From Fuscovulum sp. (GTDB lineage: Bacteria; Pseudomonadota; Alphaproteobacteria; Rhodobacterales; Rhodobacteraceae), in assembly GCA_035192965.1 (NCBI GenBank), contig CP136571.1, forward strand, positions 3,242,501 through 3,306,500: a DNA stretch of 64,000 bases. The letters run 5' to 3'. Below are positions 17,607-26,607 of the stretch, piece after piece; position 1 is the first letter of the stretch, and each line of letters begins with the position of its first letter. A program made the position numbers and the translations under genes. Below the pieces are notes generated by a model that made no database searches, was not told the origin of the DNA, and saw nothing but the letters and a program-made list of their open reading frames with translations.

Positions 17607-18583
17607 CGGCGTCATTCGATTACACCTCGATGGGGTTCATCACCTTTGACGCGCTTTGCCGGCCGGTGACGCAGATACCACCCGGGGGCGGCACCTATTT
17701 TGTCGAGGATTTTACGCTGGCCGTTTCGGGCGCGGCGGGAAGCGCGGTGATCGTCGCGGCCAAGCACGGGCTGAAATCGCGGGCTGTCGGGGGGGTTGGC
17801 CACGATGACATGGGTGATTGGGTGCTGGCGAAACTGGAGCGGTTCGGCATCGACACCCGGATGATGGCGCGCTGTGACGGGTTCGCCACCTCTTCCTCCA
17901 TCGTGACGACGCGCCCGGATGGTGCGCGGCCTGCCCTGCACAAGCGCGGTGCGACGGATGGCTTCTATATCGAAGACAGTCAGATCGATGAACTGTTGGA
18001 CACCCGCATCTTGCATGTTGGCGGGGTGGGCCTGATGAATCGCATGGATCAGGGCCGAACGGAGGAGATCATGGCCGAAGCCAAGCTTCGTGGTGTGATC
18101 ACGACGCTGGATGTCTTTGCCTCGACCGCAGATGACCTGCCAAAGGTGGCGCGGTTGCTGCCCCACACCGATTACTTCCTGCCATCCGAGGAAGAGGCGC
18201 AGGCCCTGTCGGGGCTGGCGGACAACCGCGATCTGGCGCAGTTCCTGATCGACCGGGGGGCCGGTTGCGTGATCTTGACTCTGGGGGCAGAGGGCGCTTT
18301 CTATCGCCATCGGGACGGGACCGAGTTCCGGACACCGGCCTTTGCTGTCGATGTGAAATGCACCTGCGGCTGCGGGGATTGCTTTAACGGCGGCTTTGCG
18401 ACCGGCCTGATCAAGGGCGTCTCCCTACCTCAGGCAGTGCAGATTGCGCAGGCGTCATCGGCGCAGAATGCGATGGGCTTGGGTAGCCAGGCAGGCGTCA
18501 AGGATTTCGCCACAACGCTCGCCTTCATCCAGGCCACACCGCTGCGCGCCACAAAGGACAACTTGGTATCGGCATCGGCTTGA
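17603..18583 (+). CDS. PfkB-family carbohydrate kinase with altered anion-hole motif
   Basis: 326 aa ribokinase-like fold, phosphorylating a sugar or sugar derivative with ATP. GGGTYFVEDFTLAVSGAAGSA near residues 28-48 is the substrate-side motif; the signature 2 region reads CTCGCGDCFNGGF near 253-265, with catalytic base D259. Where the family usually has GAGD this protein has GCGD, with cysteines at 253, 255, 257 and 260. It overlaps the transporter ATPase by 4 bp, so import and phosphorylation are coupled. The phosphorylated product may be the inducer sensed by the SorC regulator. Substrate unknown. Confidence 0.8.
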   Translation: MTASFDYTSMGFITFDALCRPVTQIPPGGGTYFVEDFTLAVSGAAGSAVIVAAKHGLKSRAVGGVGHDDMGDWVLAKLERFGIDTRMMARCDGFATSSSIVTTRPDGARPALHKRGATDGFYIEDSQIDELLDTRILHVGGVGLMNRMDQGRTEEIMAEAKLRGVITTLDVFASTADDLPKVARLLPHTDYFLPSEEEAQALSGLADNRDLAQFLIDRGAGCVILTLGAEGAFYRHRDGTEFRTPAFAVDVKCTCGCGDCFNGGFATGLIKGVSLPQAVQIAQASSAQNAMGLGSQAGVKDFATTLAFIQATPLRATKDNLVSASA

Positions 18584-18616
18584 GCTAGACTGAAGGCGAG
18601 GATCGGAGAGCCGGAT

Positions 18617-19327
18617 TTGTCGCGCCACAAGTTCATTCCCGCGGATACGATGCCCCTGCGCGAAGCGTTGCGCGGGCTTCGGTTTCTGATGCGCCGTGGA
18701 GGCGAAACGATTGCCGATACGCTGAATGTTGAAACGCTGCCGAAACCTGCATCCGACCTTGCCGGCGCCGTCTTGCGTGAAGTGGAGGGTCTGGCCCGGT
18801 CTGTGGACGGGATAGCATCTGATGTGGTCAAGACGATGCTGGGCGGACAGGTGGCTGAAGCGGCCCCTTTGCAGGAATTGATCGAACGCCCGGAATCGGA
18901 TGCCGAATTTGCCACTGCCTTCTATGTGGCCATGACCGCCGTGCTTCGCCGTTTGGGGGCCGAGTCGGTCTTTGTCAGCGAAGCGGCCGCAAGGCGGGTC
19001 TTTGCCAGCATGGACCCGCAAGAGGCAGACGTGCCAACCGCTTTGCACGCCGCAGAACTGACATTGCGGCTGTTGGAGGCGCGCGTAATGCGCGGGACGA
19101 CAGCCGAACAAGCAGCGCGTGTTCCGGGTGCAGCGTTGGAGCCGGTCAGCCTTTTCGCAGTGATCTTGTGGCTGCAATCCGAGCGCACAGATGCCGATAA
19201 TGAATCTGTTCTGGCCGCGGCTATGGATATGGCAGTAGCATTGGCCGGTGAAATCGCGCCCGCTTTTGCAAAGCGCGACGTGCCCCAGATCGCGGCGCTG
19301 TATAACAAGTATGTCCCACATGTCTGA
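18617..19327 (+). CDS. Hypothetical protein, 236 aa
   Basis: I do not recognise this protein. It starts with TTG at 18617, 6 bp after GGAGAG, 33 bp downstream of the kinase gene. It is largely helical and soluble, with no signal peptide or membrane segment, and is alanine rich (VSEAAARRVFASM, AAELTLRLLEARVM). Its 3' end overlaps the next ORF by 17 bp, so the two are probably co-translated partners. It could be read-through cargo of the sugar operon or the first gene of the accessory region that follows. Confidence 0.6.
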   Translation: MSRHKFIPADTMPLREALRGLRFLMRRGGETIADTLNVETLPKPASDLAGAVLREVEGLARSVDGIASDVVKTMLGGQVAEAAPLQELIERPESDAEFATAFYVAMTAVLRRLGAESVFVSEAAARRVFASMDPQEADVPTALHAAELTLRLLEARVMRGTTAEQAARVPGAALEPVSLFAVILWLQSERTDADNESVLAAAMDMAVALAGEIAPAFAKRDVPQIAALYNKYVPHV

Positions 19328-19925
19328 GGTAAGGCTGCACCAAGAAGCGCTGCCGCCGACGAACGAACCGCTGCGGGTCGCGGTGCGGCGTATGCGTTGG
19401 TTCAAGTCAGCTTTTCTGCGCTATGTCGAAACCACGGCACAGGAACTGGGCTGCAGTTTCGCGGTGGATGACGTCAAGCTTGCGGCTGCCTTCATGCGCT
19501 GGTTGACGGCAATCGAAAAGCAAAAGCCCGCCAACAAGGCGGAACGCCGCGATTTCTTTGAGTTCGCGGCAGCGCTGATGCTTCGGGAGTTGACCGCCGA
19601 CATGCCGATCCAGGCAGAGGGTCCGGCGCGGCTTGCCAAGGCAGATTCAGCGGCGGCTTTCTGGCCCGAAGGTTACTGCTGCACAACCTTTTGTCTGTCC
19701 GTGCATAGTGCCGCGATGGCGCAGGAGTTTGATGTTCTGGCAGAACTAGATCCGTCCATAGATGACCTAAGGCAGTGGTGGTCATTCAAGGAAAACACCA
19801 CAAAGGACGCCAGCTTTTCTTCGGGTTTCCTGCAAATGCTTCTTGGGCATCAGCCAAACTGGGTTATGCCGGATGTGTTTCGTTCGAGGATTCAATCTGA
19901 TTTGATTGAAAAGGAAACTGAGTAA
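19311..19925 (+). CDS. Hypothetical protein, about 204 aa
   Basis: Unrecognised. The start is ATG 19311 or the in-frame ATG 19320 inside the end of the preceding gene; a longer frame to 19248 lies deeper in that gene and is rejected. The N-terminus is basic (RVAVRRMRWFKSAFLRYVETTAQ), followed by a helical region and a central patch with YCCTTFCLS. No signal peptide or membrane segment. The overlap with 18617-19327 suggests a two-protein unit, function unknown. The 279 bp that follow (19926-20204) show no gene. Confidence 0.6.
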   Translation: MSHMSEVRLHQEALPPTNEPLRVAVRRMRWFKSAFLRYVETTAQELGCSFAVDDVKLAAAFMRWLTAIEKQKPANKAERRDFFEFAAALMLRELTADMPIQAEGPARLAKADSAAAFWPEGYCCTTFCLSVHSAAMAQEFDVLAELDPSIDDLRQWWSFKENTTKDASFSSGFLQMLLGHQPNWVMPDVFRSRIQSDLIEKETE

Positions 19926-20204
19926 AGCCGGCGCATCAGTGACAGGTCAGTTGCACTCGGCCCATTCCGGACTTTCGACTGACCTTCAGGATGCTGCGAT
20001 GCAGCATGCCGAACCTGCCATTCGCTGCATTCGTTAATTCCATAGCAAATAGCAAGAAGGCTTCACACTTTGCCGAATGGATATATCCCACATAGAATAG
20101 CCACGTGACGGAGGTGCTCGTAGCAAGTTCCTGAATGCCCGCCGATGAACGGACGCACGGCCAAAGCGTTGCGATTCCTCGGCTTCGATGTGAAAGGAGC
20201 CTGA

Positions 20205-20942
20205 ATGGCAAAAATCAGCACAATTATCGGCGACATCACGCGGCGCACCAACATCTACAGGGTGTTCCCGCGCAATCGTTTCTTTGAACTCTTTGACGAG
20301 CAAAAGAACGCCTTGGTCAGGCCGACCATGTGGGAAGACCCGTTCGAGAATTTCATCCTGAGATCGCCTGTCCGCACTGCCGCTGGCGATACCGGAGAAT
20401 TCGCCTTCCACGAGGATGTCTATGGCCAGTGCTGGACGCTCAAGAAGAGATCGGATGCGATGTGGCGTATCTACTCGCCGAAAACGGATGCCGTCCGAGT
20501 CAGGACAACGGTTGGCAGACTGATCGACAGCCTTTGCGCTGCCAGCAAGAGTGTGACCAACGATAGCTGCTTCATCGGCAAGGTTGACTATCCGCCTGAT
20601 TTCAAACTCAAGGAATTCGCGCGTACGGTCTTCAAGGACGGTCTAACCGCCGAAGCCGTTGCTAGGTCCCTGCTTAAAAAACGGGATGCCTTCGAACACG
20701 AGGCCGAAGTCCGGCTGATCTATTTCGAAGGGCAACACAAAAAGCATGACGGCGGCGTCTATAAATACGCACTCGACCCGCATGCCGCGTTTGACCAGTT
20801 CATGATCGACCCGCGTATGTGCTACAAGAAATTCTGCAAGTTCAAGGACGAGATCGTCGCGCGAACCAACATCGACGAAGCATGCATCAAGCGCTCATTG
20901 CTCTACAAACCACCCGAGGGCTTCGTCGTCGAAGTACCGTGA
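20205..20942 (+). CDS. DUF2971-family protein
   Basis: 245 aa. Features of DUF2971 are visible: an N-terminal FFELFDEQKNALVRPTMWEDPFENF near residues 26-50, then a central CWTLKKRSDAMWRIYSP near 74-90 and a late FEHEAEVRLIYFEG near 161-174. The biochemical role of the family is not established; members are often found in accessory and defence-rich regions. The start ATG follows AAAGGAG. It converges on the large NTPase gene, with 98 bp between stops. It may be an independent accessory gene or a partner of that protein. Confidence 0.75.
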   Translation: MAKISTIIGDITRRTNIYRVFPRNRFFELFDEQKNALVRPTMWEDPFENFILRSPVRTAAGDTGEFAFHEDVYGQCWTLKKRSDAMWRIYSPKTDAVRVRTTVGRLIDSLCAASKSVTNDSCFIGKVDYPPDFKLKEFARTVFKDGLTAEAVARSLLKKRDAFEHEAEVRLIYFEGQHKKHDGGVYKYALDPHAAFDQFMIDPRMCYKKFCKFKDEIVARTNIDEACIKRSLLYKPPEGFVVEVP

Positions 20943-21040
20943 CGGAGAGGACGAACTTTTGTAGCGGATGGGGGAAGGTTTATAGCCCATCCCTCGTGGG
21001 GCTGGTCCAGCAACATCGTAGTGTCCAGTCTGAACGTTTA

Positions 21041-24000
21041 TCAACGTGGGGTTTGACCGTTCGCTTCCGTTTGGATCCTTACTTCCAGCTCGTGGGCTTC
21101 TGATACGCCAAAGCTTACGAGGCGCCCAAGGATGGTATCGATGCGACTGCGTGATGGGTGGGACTGACTATACAGAGACGGGTCAATGACCGCCGCCGCC
21201 TTCAACCATTCGGCGACTTTGCGACCGATACCGAGCTCATTCCACATTGCACCGTCGCCATTCGTTACTTCGAGCCACGTCTCGACTGCGAACAGGAGGA
21301 AGTCGAGATGCCGCGCGGTTGGCGCCACGTTCAAAGTGTTCATCGTACAGAGCGCGATGAAGGCTGTCGGGCCGCCTGGCATCAAAGGGCGCACCGTTTG
21401 AAGAAGAGGATCAATCCGGTCAAAAACACCGCGAACGAGGTAGCTCTTTGTACCGGAGAACGAATTGTAGAAGTTCATCAGCAGCATGCCGATTGTCGGG
21501 CCGGTTTCGATGTCGATCCCAAGGCTTCCCCGGCGACGGTCCCAGGACCAACGGTTAAGCGCGAGTGTCCTCGTTACTAGTCGCTGCCGCAGAGCAACCG
21601 CGCGATCTGACGGCCGGTCTGGCTCGTTAAAGTAAGTGACATCGGCGGCGTGAATGAGCGTTTCGGTCACATCGCAGAAGGACCGATCTGGTAGTTCAAT
21701 GATCGGCTGCAGCATCCACTCAAAACGATCCTGCGGAGTGTCCATCAGTGCTGAGGCAACTAATGAATAGAATTGATCAATCCATGCGTCGGGCGTCTGG
21801 CTGACTTCGGCATCAGCGGAAAAACCATGACCGATCAGCTTTGCTGACCAAAGAGCGTAGGTATCGACAATCTCTATATACCAGCTTGGCAAAGCGCAAC
21901 CTTCGCCTCTGATGAGACTAACCCACTTTGCGAGCCCTTGGCTGTCAACATGAGTGACGGCCTCCTTAGACCGACGCCTGAAAGAGCCATCATCACGGTT
22001 GAGCTCGGTGCGTGTACCGTTCGGTGAGATCACCGCAAGGGGTTGGCGCGAGAACGAAGGCTTCTCTTCGGGCAGGTCTGGCCAGTCCGGCTCGGGCCCG
22101 CCATCAAGCCAAGTGATCTCCGCAGCGATCGCGTCATTGTTCTGTCTGGCTTTTTCCTTCTCGTAAGCCTGTCTAGTCGACTTGTCCTCATCATAGGGAT
22201 GCCTACGCCAACGACACGAGGTGAAAGCGATACGCAGCGCGGCTTTGATCAGTTGTGGGTTGACCTCGTGTATGCACTCACGCGCTGCGGTGATCGCAAT
22301 TGCGGCGGCGTGATCTTGACGAGTGACTGTGCGAAGCAGCTCGTTGCGGTCTGAGACAAGCTGCCGCCGGCGCCAAAGATGGATTAGGGCGCATATGCCC
22401 TGCGCTGATCGGTTGAAGTCCAGCCGTTCGTTCGAGCCGTAATGGTCGACATCTTCCGCCAAGGCCGCGGCAATCACTGTTCGAACCCAGTCCTCATGCT
22501 CGTCAAGGAGGGCATCGTCGCCGTCCCGCGCAACAAGCATGGCCGTCGAAATCAAGCGCGTCGATCGCGACTTGAGGTAATCTGTATCGCTGTAATCGGG
22601 GAGATCGCCGGCGGCATACTCGACGGCCTCGCTTGCCAATTCCGGCGAGCCTTTCGCCAGTTCGCTGATAGCCAGCTGAATTCTCACCTCAATAGTGCTG
22701 GAACGCTCATGGGCCTTTCGGCGGGCCTCTAGGCGTTCGAGATGCTCGGCCTCAGCAGGTGGCGACTTGTAAGCGAAGCCGCCTTCGACCTGGACCCAGT
22801 TCGTTTGGTCGAGCGTGTTGAGTGAATAGGACCCTATGAAGGCGGGATCGCCGAAGTCCGCTTCGTCGCCATAAGCGCCGGTTGCATTGACTGCCTCAGC
22901 CAACAAGGAGCGCACTTTCTGTCCGGGGTCATCCTCGCTGATGTAATAGGGGATTAGTCGCTCAAGCGAGATGGAGCGAGACTGGCGCTTCGCAAGATCG
23001 GCGAGCATGACGCGGCCTTTGGGCTCCTTCTGCAGCATCAACGCGCCGCCAAGCCTCTCCAAGGTCAAGCGAGTGCGATCATTGGCAAGCAGGTTGGGGT
23101 TAGCCACAAATGGGACTAACGCATCGCGCGTCGCCGGCCAATGCGATAGCAGCACGTCGAGCGCGATCAGCAGAAAAGCGGCACAGCTGCCTTCAGGTCC
23201 GAGTATGTCCTTCAGTACCGCGTCAACATCTTCGCCCCTGTCGAGGCGCTCGTGTGACCACGCTTCGAGCGCCATTAGGCCAGAAGACGCAGCGTATTCC
23301 CGAGCTTGGCTGGAGCGTGACCAGTAATAGGTCTGCACCCATGGAAAGAAGCGCGGCTTTCCGTCGAATACGATCGTGAAGCCGTCCGTTCCTGCCTTCA
23401 CGCCATCCGCGTGGGGCTCGACAGCCGCGTCGACGAGTGTACGGATAAGGTCAAGTCCGATCTCGGGGTCTGCGTCGAGCAAGTCAAGAAAAGGTGGCTG
23501 CGCAGGCGATACAGGCATGTAGTCAGTATCCGCAAAACCGAACGCGCCGTGGAGAGAGTCTTGCCGGGATTTCCCTCGACGTGACTGTTCAATGAGGCTG
23601 GACTTGATAAGCGCCGCCAGCTCATTCGGAGCGACGCTGACCAAGGTTTTGCTGAAGTGCCGAATTGCCTTGACCTTGTAGTGATCGTCCTCTTTCGCGA
23701 TCGCTGTCAAATAGGCCTTCGTGGCATCCGGCGCATGTGGCGCGACGAGAAGTGCCATGTTTCGAAGGTCTTCAATCATCGACGTGCGTGCCTGGCGTTC
23801 TTGCCATGGCGCAGCCCCGGCGCCTGGGATCGTGATCGTGGCTTCACGCAAGTTCAACTGCATCAACCAATCAAAGAGCATCTTCGCCGTAGGCTGCGCG
23901 AGCTCGCGAACGCCCATAATCATGAGAGTCTGGACTTCAGCGAGCTTCACGACAGCGCTGATCGCTTGCATTGGAATTTCGCTGGCATGCACCGCGCACC

Positions 24001-26203
24001 ACGTGAGAACAGTTGGCGCAGATAAGGTCGTAGCGATGCGCAGGGAGCCTGGTGCCTCGAACGGAAGTTCAACGCCTTTCGCGGCAATCTGTTTGAAGAC
24101 AGATGCCGCCGATATCGTTTCGGTTGCGACGATGGCGGTACATATCTCGACGAGCAACGCGCCCCCGTCTGCAAGCAAAGCAGCGCTGCAGCGGTTCAGA
24201 AGTTGCGACGACAGCTCGGACCGAACGATCGCCATGAGCGCTTGGCGGCGCCAAGCATCATGAGCGCCTGGTCGCGACAGAGCGCCAAGGAGGGTCATCC
24301 AATTCGAGCCATCCTGTCCCTGTTCGAGCGTGAAGCGGCCAGCAAATTCGATACCACGCGCTACCCGCGGCGATGGTGGCACGGAAAGATCGACGCCGTC
24401 GAGCAACGTCATACCTTCGTTGAGGCGCGCGCCTATCGCCCAGTCGCGCAGCACGTCATGGTAGAAGCTGAGACGGTCGCGTTTGGGTTCGGACAGGGTA
24501 AGGCTACGCATTAGATGAGCTCGTGCCGGTGTGTCCGTCGACGCCTCTACTAGGTCCTGTCCTGCCAGCGCCGCTTCTGCTAGCTGGGCCAAGAGCCGTT
24601 GCGCCGGGCGGACATCATCTGGCTTTGCACCATCGGCACTCTTCCACCATCGGTCGGCGAGCGCCGCTTCAGTACGGATGTTGGCCGAGCTCGGGACCTT
24701 GAGCAATTGTGCCAACCGATAGAGATTGCGCGCAATGCTCGCGGCCGGATGATCCCGCGACAGCAGAGCGCGCAATTCCGGGGCGGCAGTGCTCAGAGCT
24801 TCAACCTCGTCGTCGTTCAGCTCGTCTACGACCACTTGGCAAGGCGTACCCAACTTAGCGAGCGCGTCTTGTGCGACCCAGTCAGTGTCTTCGACGCCGA
24901 CATCGGGCCGCTTGGACACGACTACTGAGAAGCTTGGGACATCCGCAATCTCGCGCAGCAAGTCATTCACCGTGCGGCGGCGCTCGTCGGACGTGAACAT
25001 CTCGAGGCCGTCGATGAACATGATCCCGCCGCCACTTGCCGCGAGGTCCCACAAGAAACTCTTAGCGGTCCCACGCATATCGAGACGTTGCGCAAGCGCT
25101 GACCATCCCCCGTCTGGCGTGCCTACGGGATCAAGGACGATGACATGGCCCTCACGGCCTATCCGCTCAGCAAGATGTCTCAGGACCCAGGACTTGCCGA
25201 CGCCCGGTTTACCAGTGATCTCGATGAAGCGATGGACGTCGCGCGCTTTCTCGAGATCGGCAAGCGCGCCGAGGCGGGGAAGATTGACGCCGCCGACAGT
25301 GGTCCCGATCTCCATGAGTGCGTGGCGCGACATCTCCGCCAGCTTGGCGCGGGCGAGCGAGAAATTTTGATCGCCGGCTAGGTGGAAGCCACGTGTCGTT
25401 AACCTCTCGATGAGCGATTGGCGCGTGACAGAGCCACCGGCCTTACCGGTCTCGATGACGATTTCGATGAGATTGCCCCAAAGAGCCTCGGCACGTGTAG
25501 CGTCGTCCGGCGCGAGGACCTGACGGGCCAGTGTCAGGGCATGGACCTTCGCCTCCGGTGCAGCAGACTCGAAATCGAACTCGAGGATCATGAACCTGCG
25601 GATTATGGCCCAGACGGCTTCGTCCTCGTCCGCCACTCCGTGAGCCACAAGATTGCTGCGGAACGCTTTGGCGAAACTGCGCATCTCCTCGCTGGCAACA
25701 CCTGGGAGGGCTAACCGAGCGAAGAATTTAACGCCGCTTTCCGCTCTATACGCCCATTCGAGCACGTCCTGATAGGGGCCAGAGATAGAATAGCTGGTTC
25801 GCTGGGTAGCAACCGCTAGTAAATGGCGGTCCGTCGGCTTCTGAGCGGGGTTGCTGCGCACGATCTGTTCGCAAACGCCCTTAAAGATAGGGTCTTTGGG
25901 CGAAAAGCGGATTGTGCGTTTCGACTGGATCTCGAGAAGCGCAGTGCCTTTGTCCGAAACACCATGCACGATTAGGTCGTCGAGGGCATAGCCTTCGTTG
26001 TCGCCCTGAAGCTGCACCCGCTCGATCATGGCGTTGGGGAGGCCGCGCGCGTCGCTGCCAGCGAGCATCTGCAGGAGATAATAGGCGCCAAGCTGGCCCT
26101 CAATATAAGTGCCGGCGCCCCCGCGCCCGACCGGACTGGAGCCTTTCTGTTCGGAACTCGTGCTTTCCTCGGGGGAAGGGCTCATCGCTTCGGTCGTCTT
26201 CAA
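21041..26203 (-). CDS. Giant STAND-like NTPase with N-terminal nuclease-like domain (Avs/NACHT-like defence candidate)
   Basis: 1720 aa. Residues about 28-130 resemble a PD-(D/E)xK/Cap4-type dsDNA nuclease: GTYIEGQLGAYYLLQ helix, then DD at 75-76 and E91-x-Q93-x-K95 (LLEIQSKR). A P-loop NTPase follows: Walker A GKPGVGKS at 331-338, Walker B IMFIDGLE near 394-401, and FYHDVLRDW at 579-587, typical of STAND winged-helix regions. The remaining 1100 residues are soluble, helix-rich and repeat-like, suited to ligand sensing. This order (effector, NTPase, long sensor) matches anti-phage Avs proteins and related NACHT-like systems. The start is TTG 26203 after AGGA; ATG 26185 is the alternative. No membrane segment. 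Exact family undetermined. Confidence 0.72.
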   Translation of the reverse strand: MKTTEAMSPSPEESTSSEQKGSSPVGRGGAGTYIEGQLGAYYLLQMLAGSDARGLPNAMIERVQLQGDNEGYALDDLIVHGVSDKGTALLEIQSKRTIRFSPKDPIFKGVCEQIVRSNPAQKPTDRHLLAVATQRTSYSISGPYQDVLEWAYRAESGVKFFARLALPGVASEEMRSFAKAFRSNLVAHGVADEDEAVWAIIRRFMILEFDFESAAPEAKVHALTLARQVLAPDDATRAEALWGNLIEIVIETGKAGGSVTRQSLIERLTTRGFHLAGDQNFSLARAKLAEMSRHALMEIGTTVGGVNLPRLGALADLEKARDVHRFIEITGKPGVGKSWVLRHLAERIGREGHVIVLDPVGTPDGGWSALAQRLDMRGTAKSFLWDLAASGGGIMFIDGLEMFTSDERRRTVNDLLREIADVPSFSVVVSKRPDVGVEDTDWVAQDALAKLGTPCQVVVDELNDDEVEALSTAAPELRALLSRDHPAASIARNLYRLAQLLKVPSSANIRTEAALADRWWKSADGAKPDDVRPAQRLLAQLAEAALAGQDLVEASTDTPARAHLMRSLTLSEPKRDRLSFYHDVLRDWAIGARLNEGMTLLDGVDLSVPPSPRVARGIEFAGRFTLEQGQDGSNWMTLLGALSRPGAHDAWRRQALMAIVRSELSSQLLNRCSAALLADGGALLVEICTAIVATETISAASVFKQIAAKGVELPFEAPGSLRIATTLSAPTVLTWCAVHASEIPMQAISAVVKLAEVQTLMIMGVRELAQPTAKMLFDWLMQLNLREATITIPGAGAAPWQERQARTSMIEDLRNMALLVAPHAPDATKAYLTAIAKEDDHYKVKAIRHFSKTLVSVAPNELAALIKSSLIEQSRRGKSRQDSLHGAFGFADTDYMPVSPAQPPFLDLLDADPEIGLDLIRTLVDAAVEPHADGVKAGTDGFTIVFDGKPRFFPWVQTYYWSRSSQAREYAASSGLMALEAWSHERLDRGEDVDAVLKDILGPEGSCAAFLLIALDVLLSHWPATRDALVPFVANPNLLANDRTRLTLERLGGALMLQKEPKGRVMLADLAKRQSRSISLERLIPYYISEDDPGQKVRSLLAEAVNATGAYGDEADFGDPAFIGSYSLNTLDQTNWVQVEGGFAYKSPPAEAEHLERLEARRKAHERSSTIEVRIQLAISELAKGSPELASEAVEYAAGDLPDYSDTDYLKSRSTRLISTAMLVARDGDDALLDEHEDWVRTVIAAALAEDVDHYGSNERLDFNRSAQGICALIHLWRRRQLVSDRNELLRTVTRQDHAAAIAITAARECIHEVNPQLIKAALRIAFTSCRWRRHPYDEDKSTRQAYEKEKARQNNDAIAAEITWLDGGPEPDWPDLPEEKPSFSRQPLAVISPNGTRTELNRDDGSFRRRSKEAVTHVDSQGLAKWVSLIRGEGCALPSWYIEIVDTYALWSAKLIGHGFSADAEVSQTPDAWIDQFYSLVASALMDTPQDRFEWMLQPIIELPDRSFCDVTETLIHAADVTYFNEPDRPSDRAVALRQRLVTRTLALNRWSWDRRRGSLGIDIETGPTIGMLLMNFYNSFSGTKSYLVRGVFDRIDPLLQTVRPLMPGGPTAFIALCTMNTLNVAPTARHLDFLLFAVETWLEVTNGDGAMWNELGIGRKVAEWLKAAAVIDPSLYSQSHPSRSRIDTILGRLVSFGVSEAHELEVRIQTEANGQTPR

Positions 26204-26445
26204 ATCAATCCTGCAGTTGATCTACGCGATAGCGTAAATATCGAACAATTTCGATTGTTTTCTAAGTTATGTCTTCTTGGTTTCTCAGAGGAAGTAACCG
26301 CGGTCTTTTGAATTGCGCCCCGTCAGCAACGCAAATTTTCGATGTGCGGGAGCTCAGGAATCCGCCTGTTATGCTAATCCTGCTGGCCTGAGCTTCGGGC
26401 CGAAGTCCGCATTCCGAGTAGATCGGATAGCCCCTCGCGACCGCG

Positions 26446-26466
26446 GCGAATGTCCGCTATCCGCCC
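26446..26466. repeat. Short dispersed repeat, copy 1
   Basis: A 21-bp element beginning GCGAATGTCCGCT and ending TCCGCCC differs at only two positions from the copy at 30676-30696. The copies flank the choline/ArsR gene block and lie next to an IS21-type end and the recombinase module respectively. May be a common genomic intergenic motif or a recombination scar. Confidence 0.4.
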
Positions 26467-26482
26467 TTTTCTGCTAAGAGGG

Positions 26483-26540
26483 TGTTGATTTCCATTGAGA
26501 AGTGACCCGGGTTGTCCATTTAGAATTGACCCAGGTGAAC
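26483..26540. mobile_element. Relic of an IS21-type element end
   Basis: TGTTGATTTCCATTGAGAAG followed by tandem, imperfect GTGACCCGG and TTGACCCAGG units separated by about 20 bp resembles the multiple terminal repeats of IS21-family elements. No istA or istB coding sequence is present, so only the end remains. The rest of the intergenic region 26204-26607 contains no gene; the start of the NTPase gene lies at its left border. Confidence 0.45.
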
Positions 26541-26607
26541 GCCCATTCTCAGCGATGCTAAGTTGACCGCGGCGCTACTCGACCGGCTCATGCGCCGATG
26601 CCGCATT

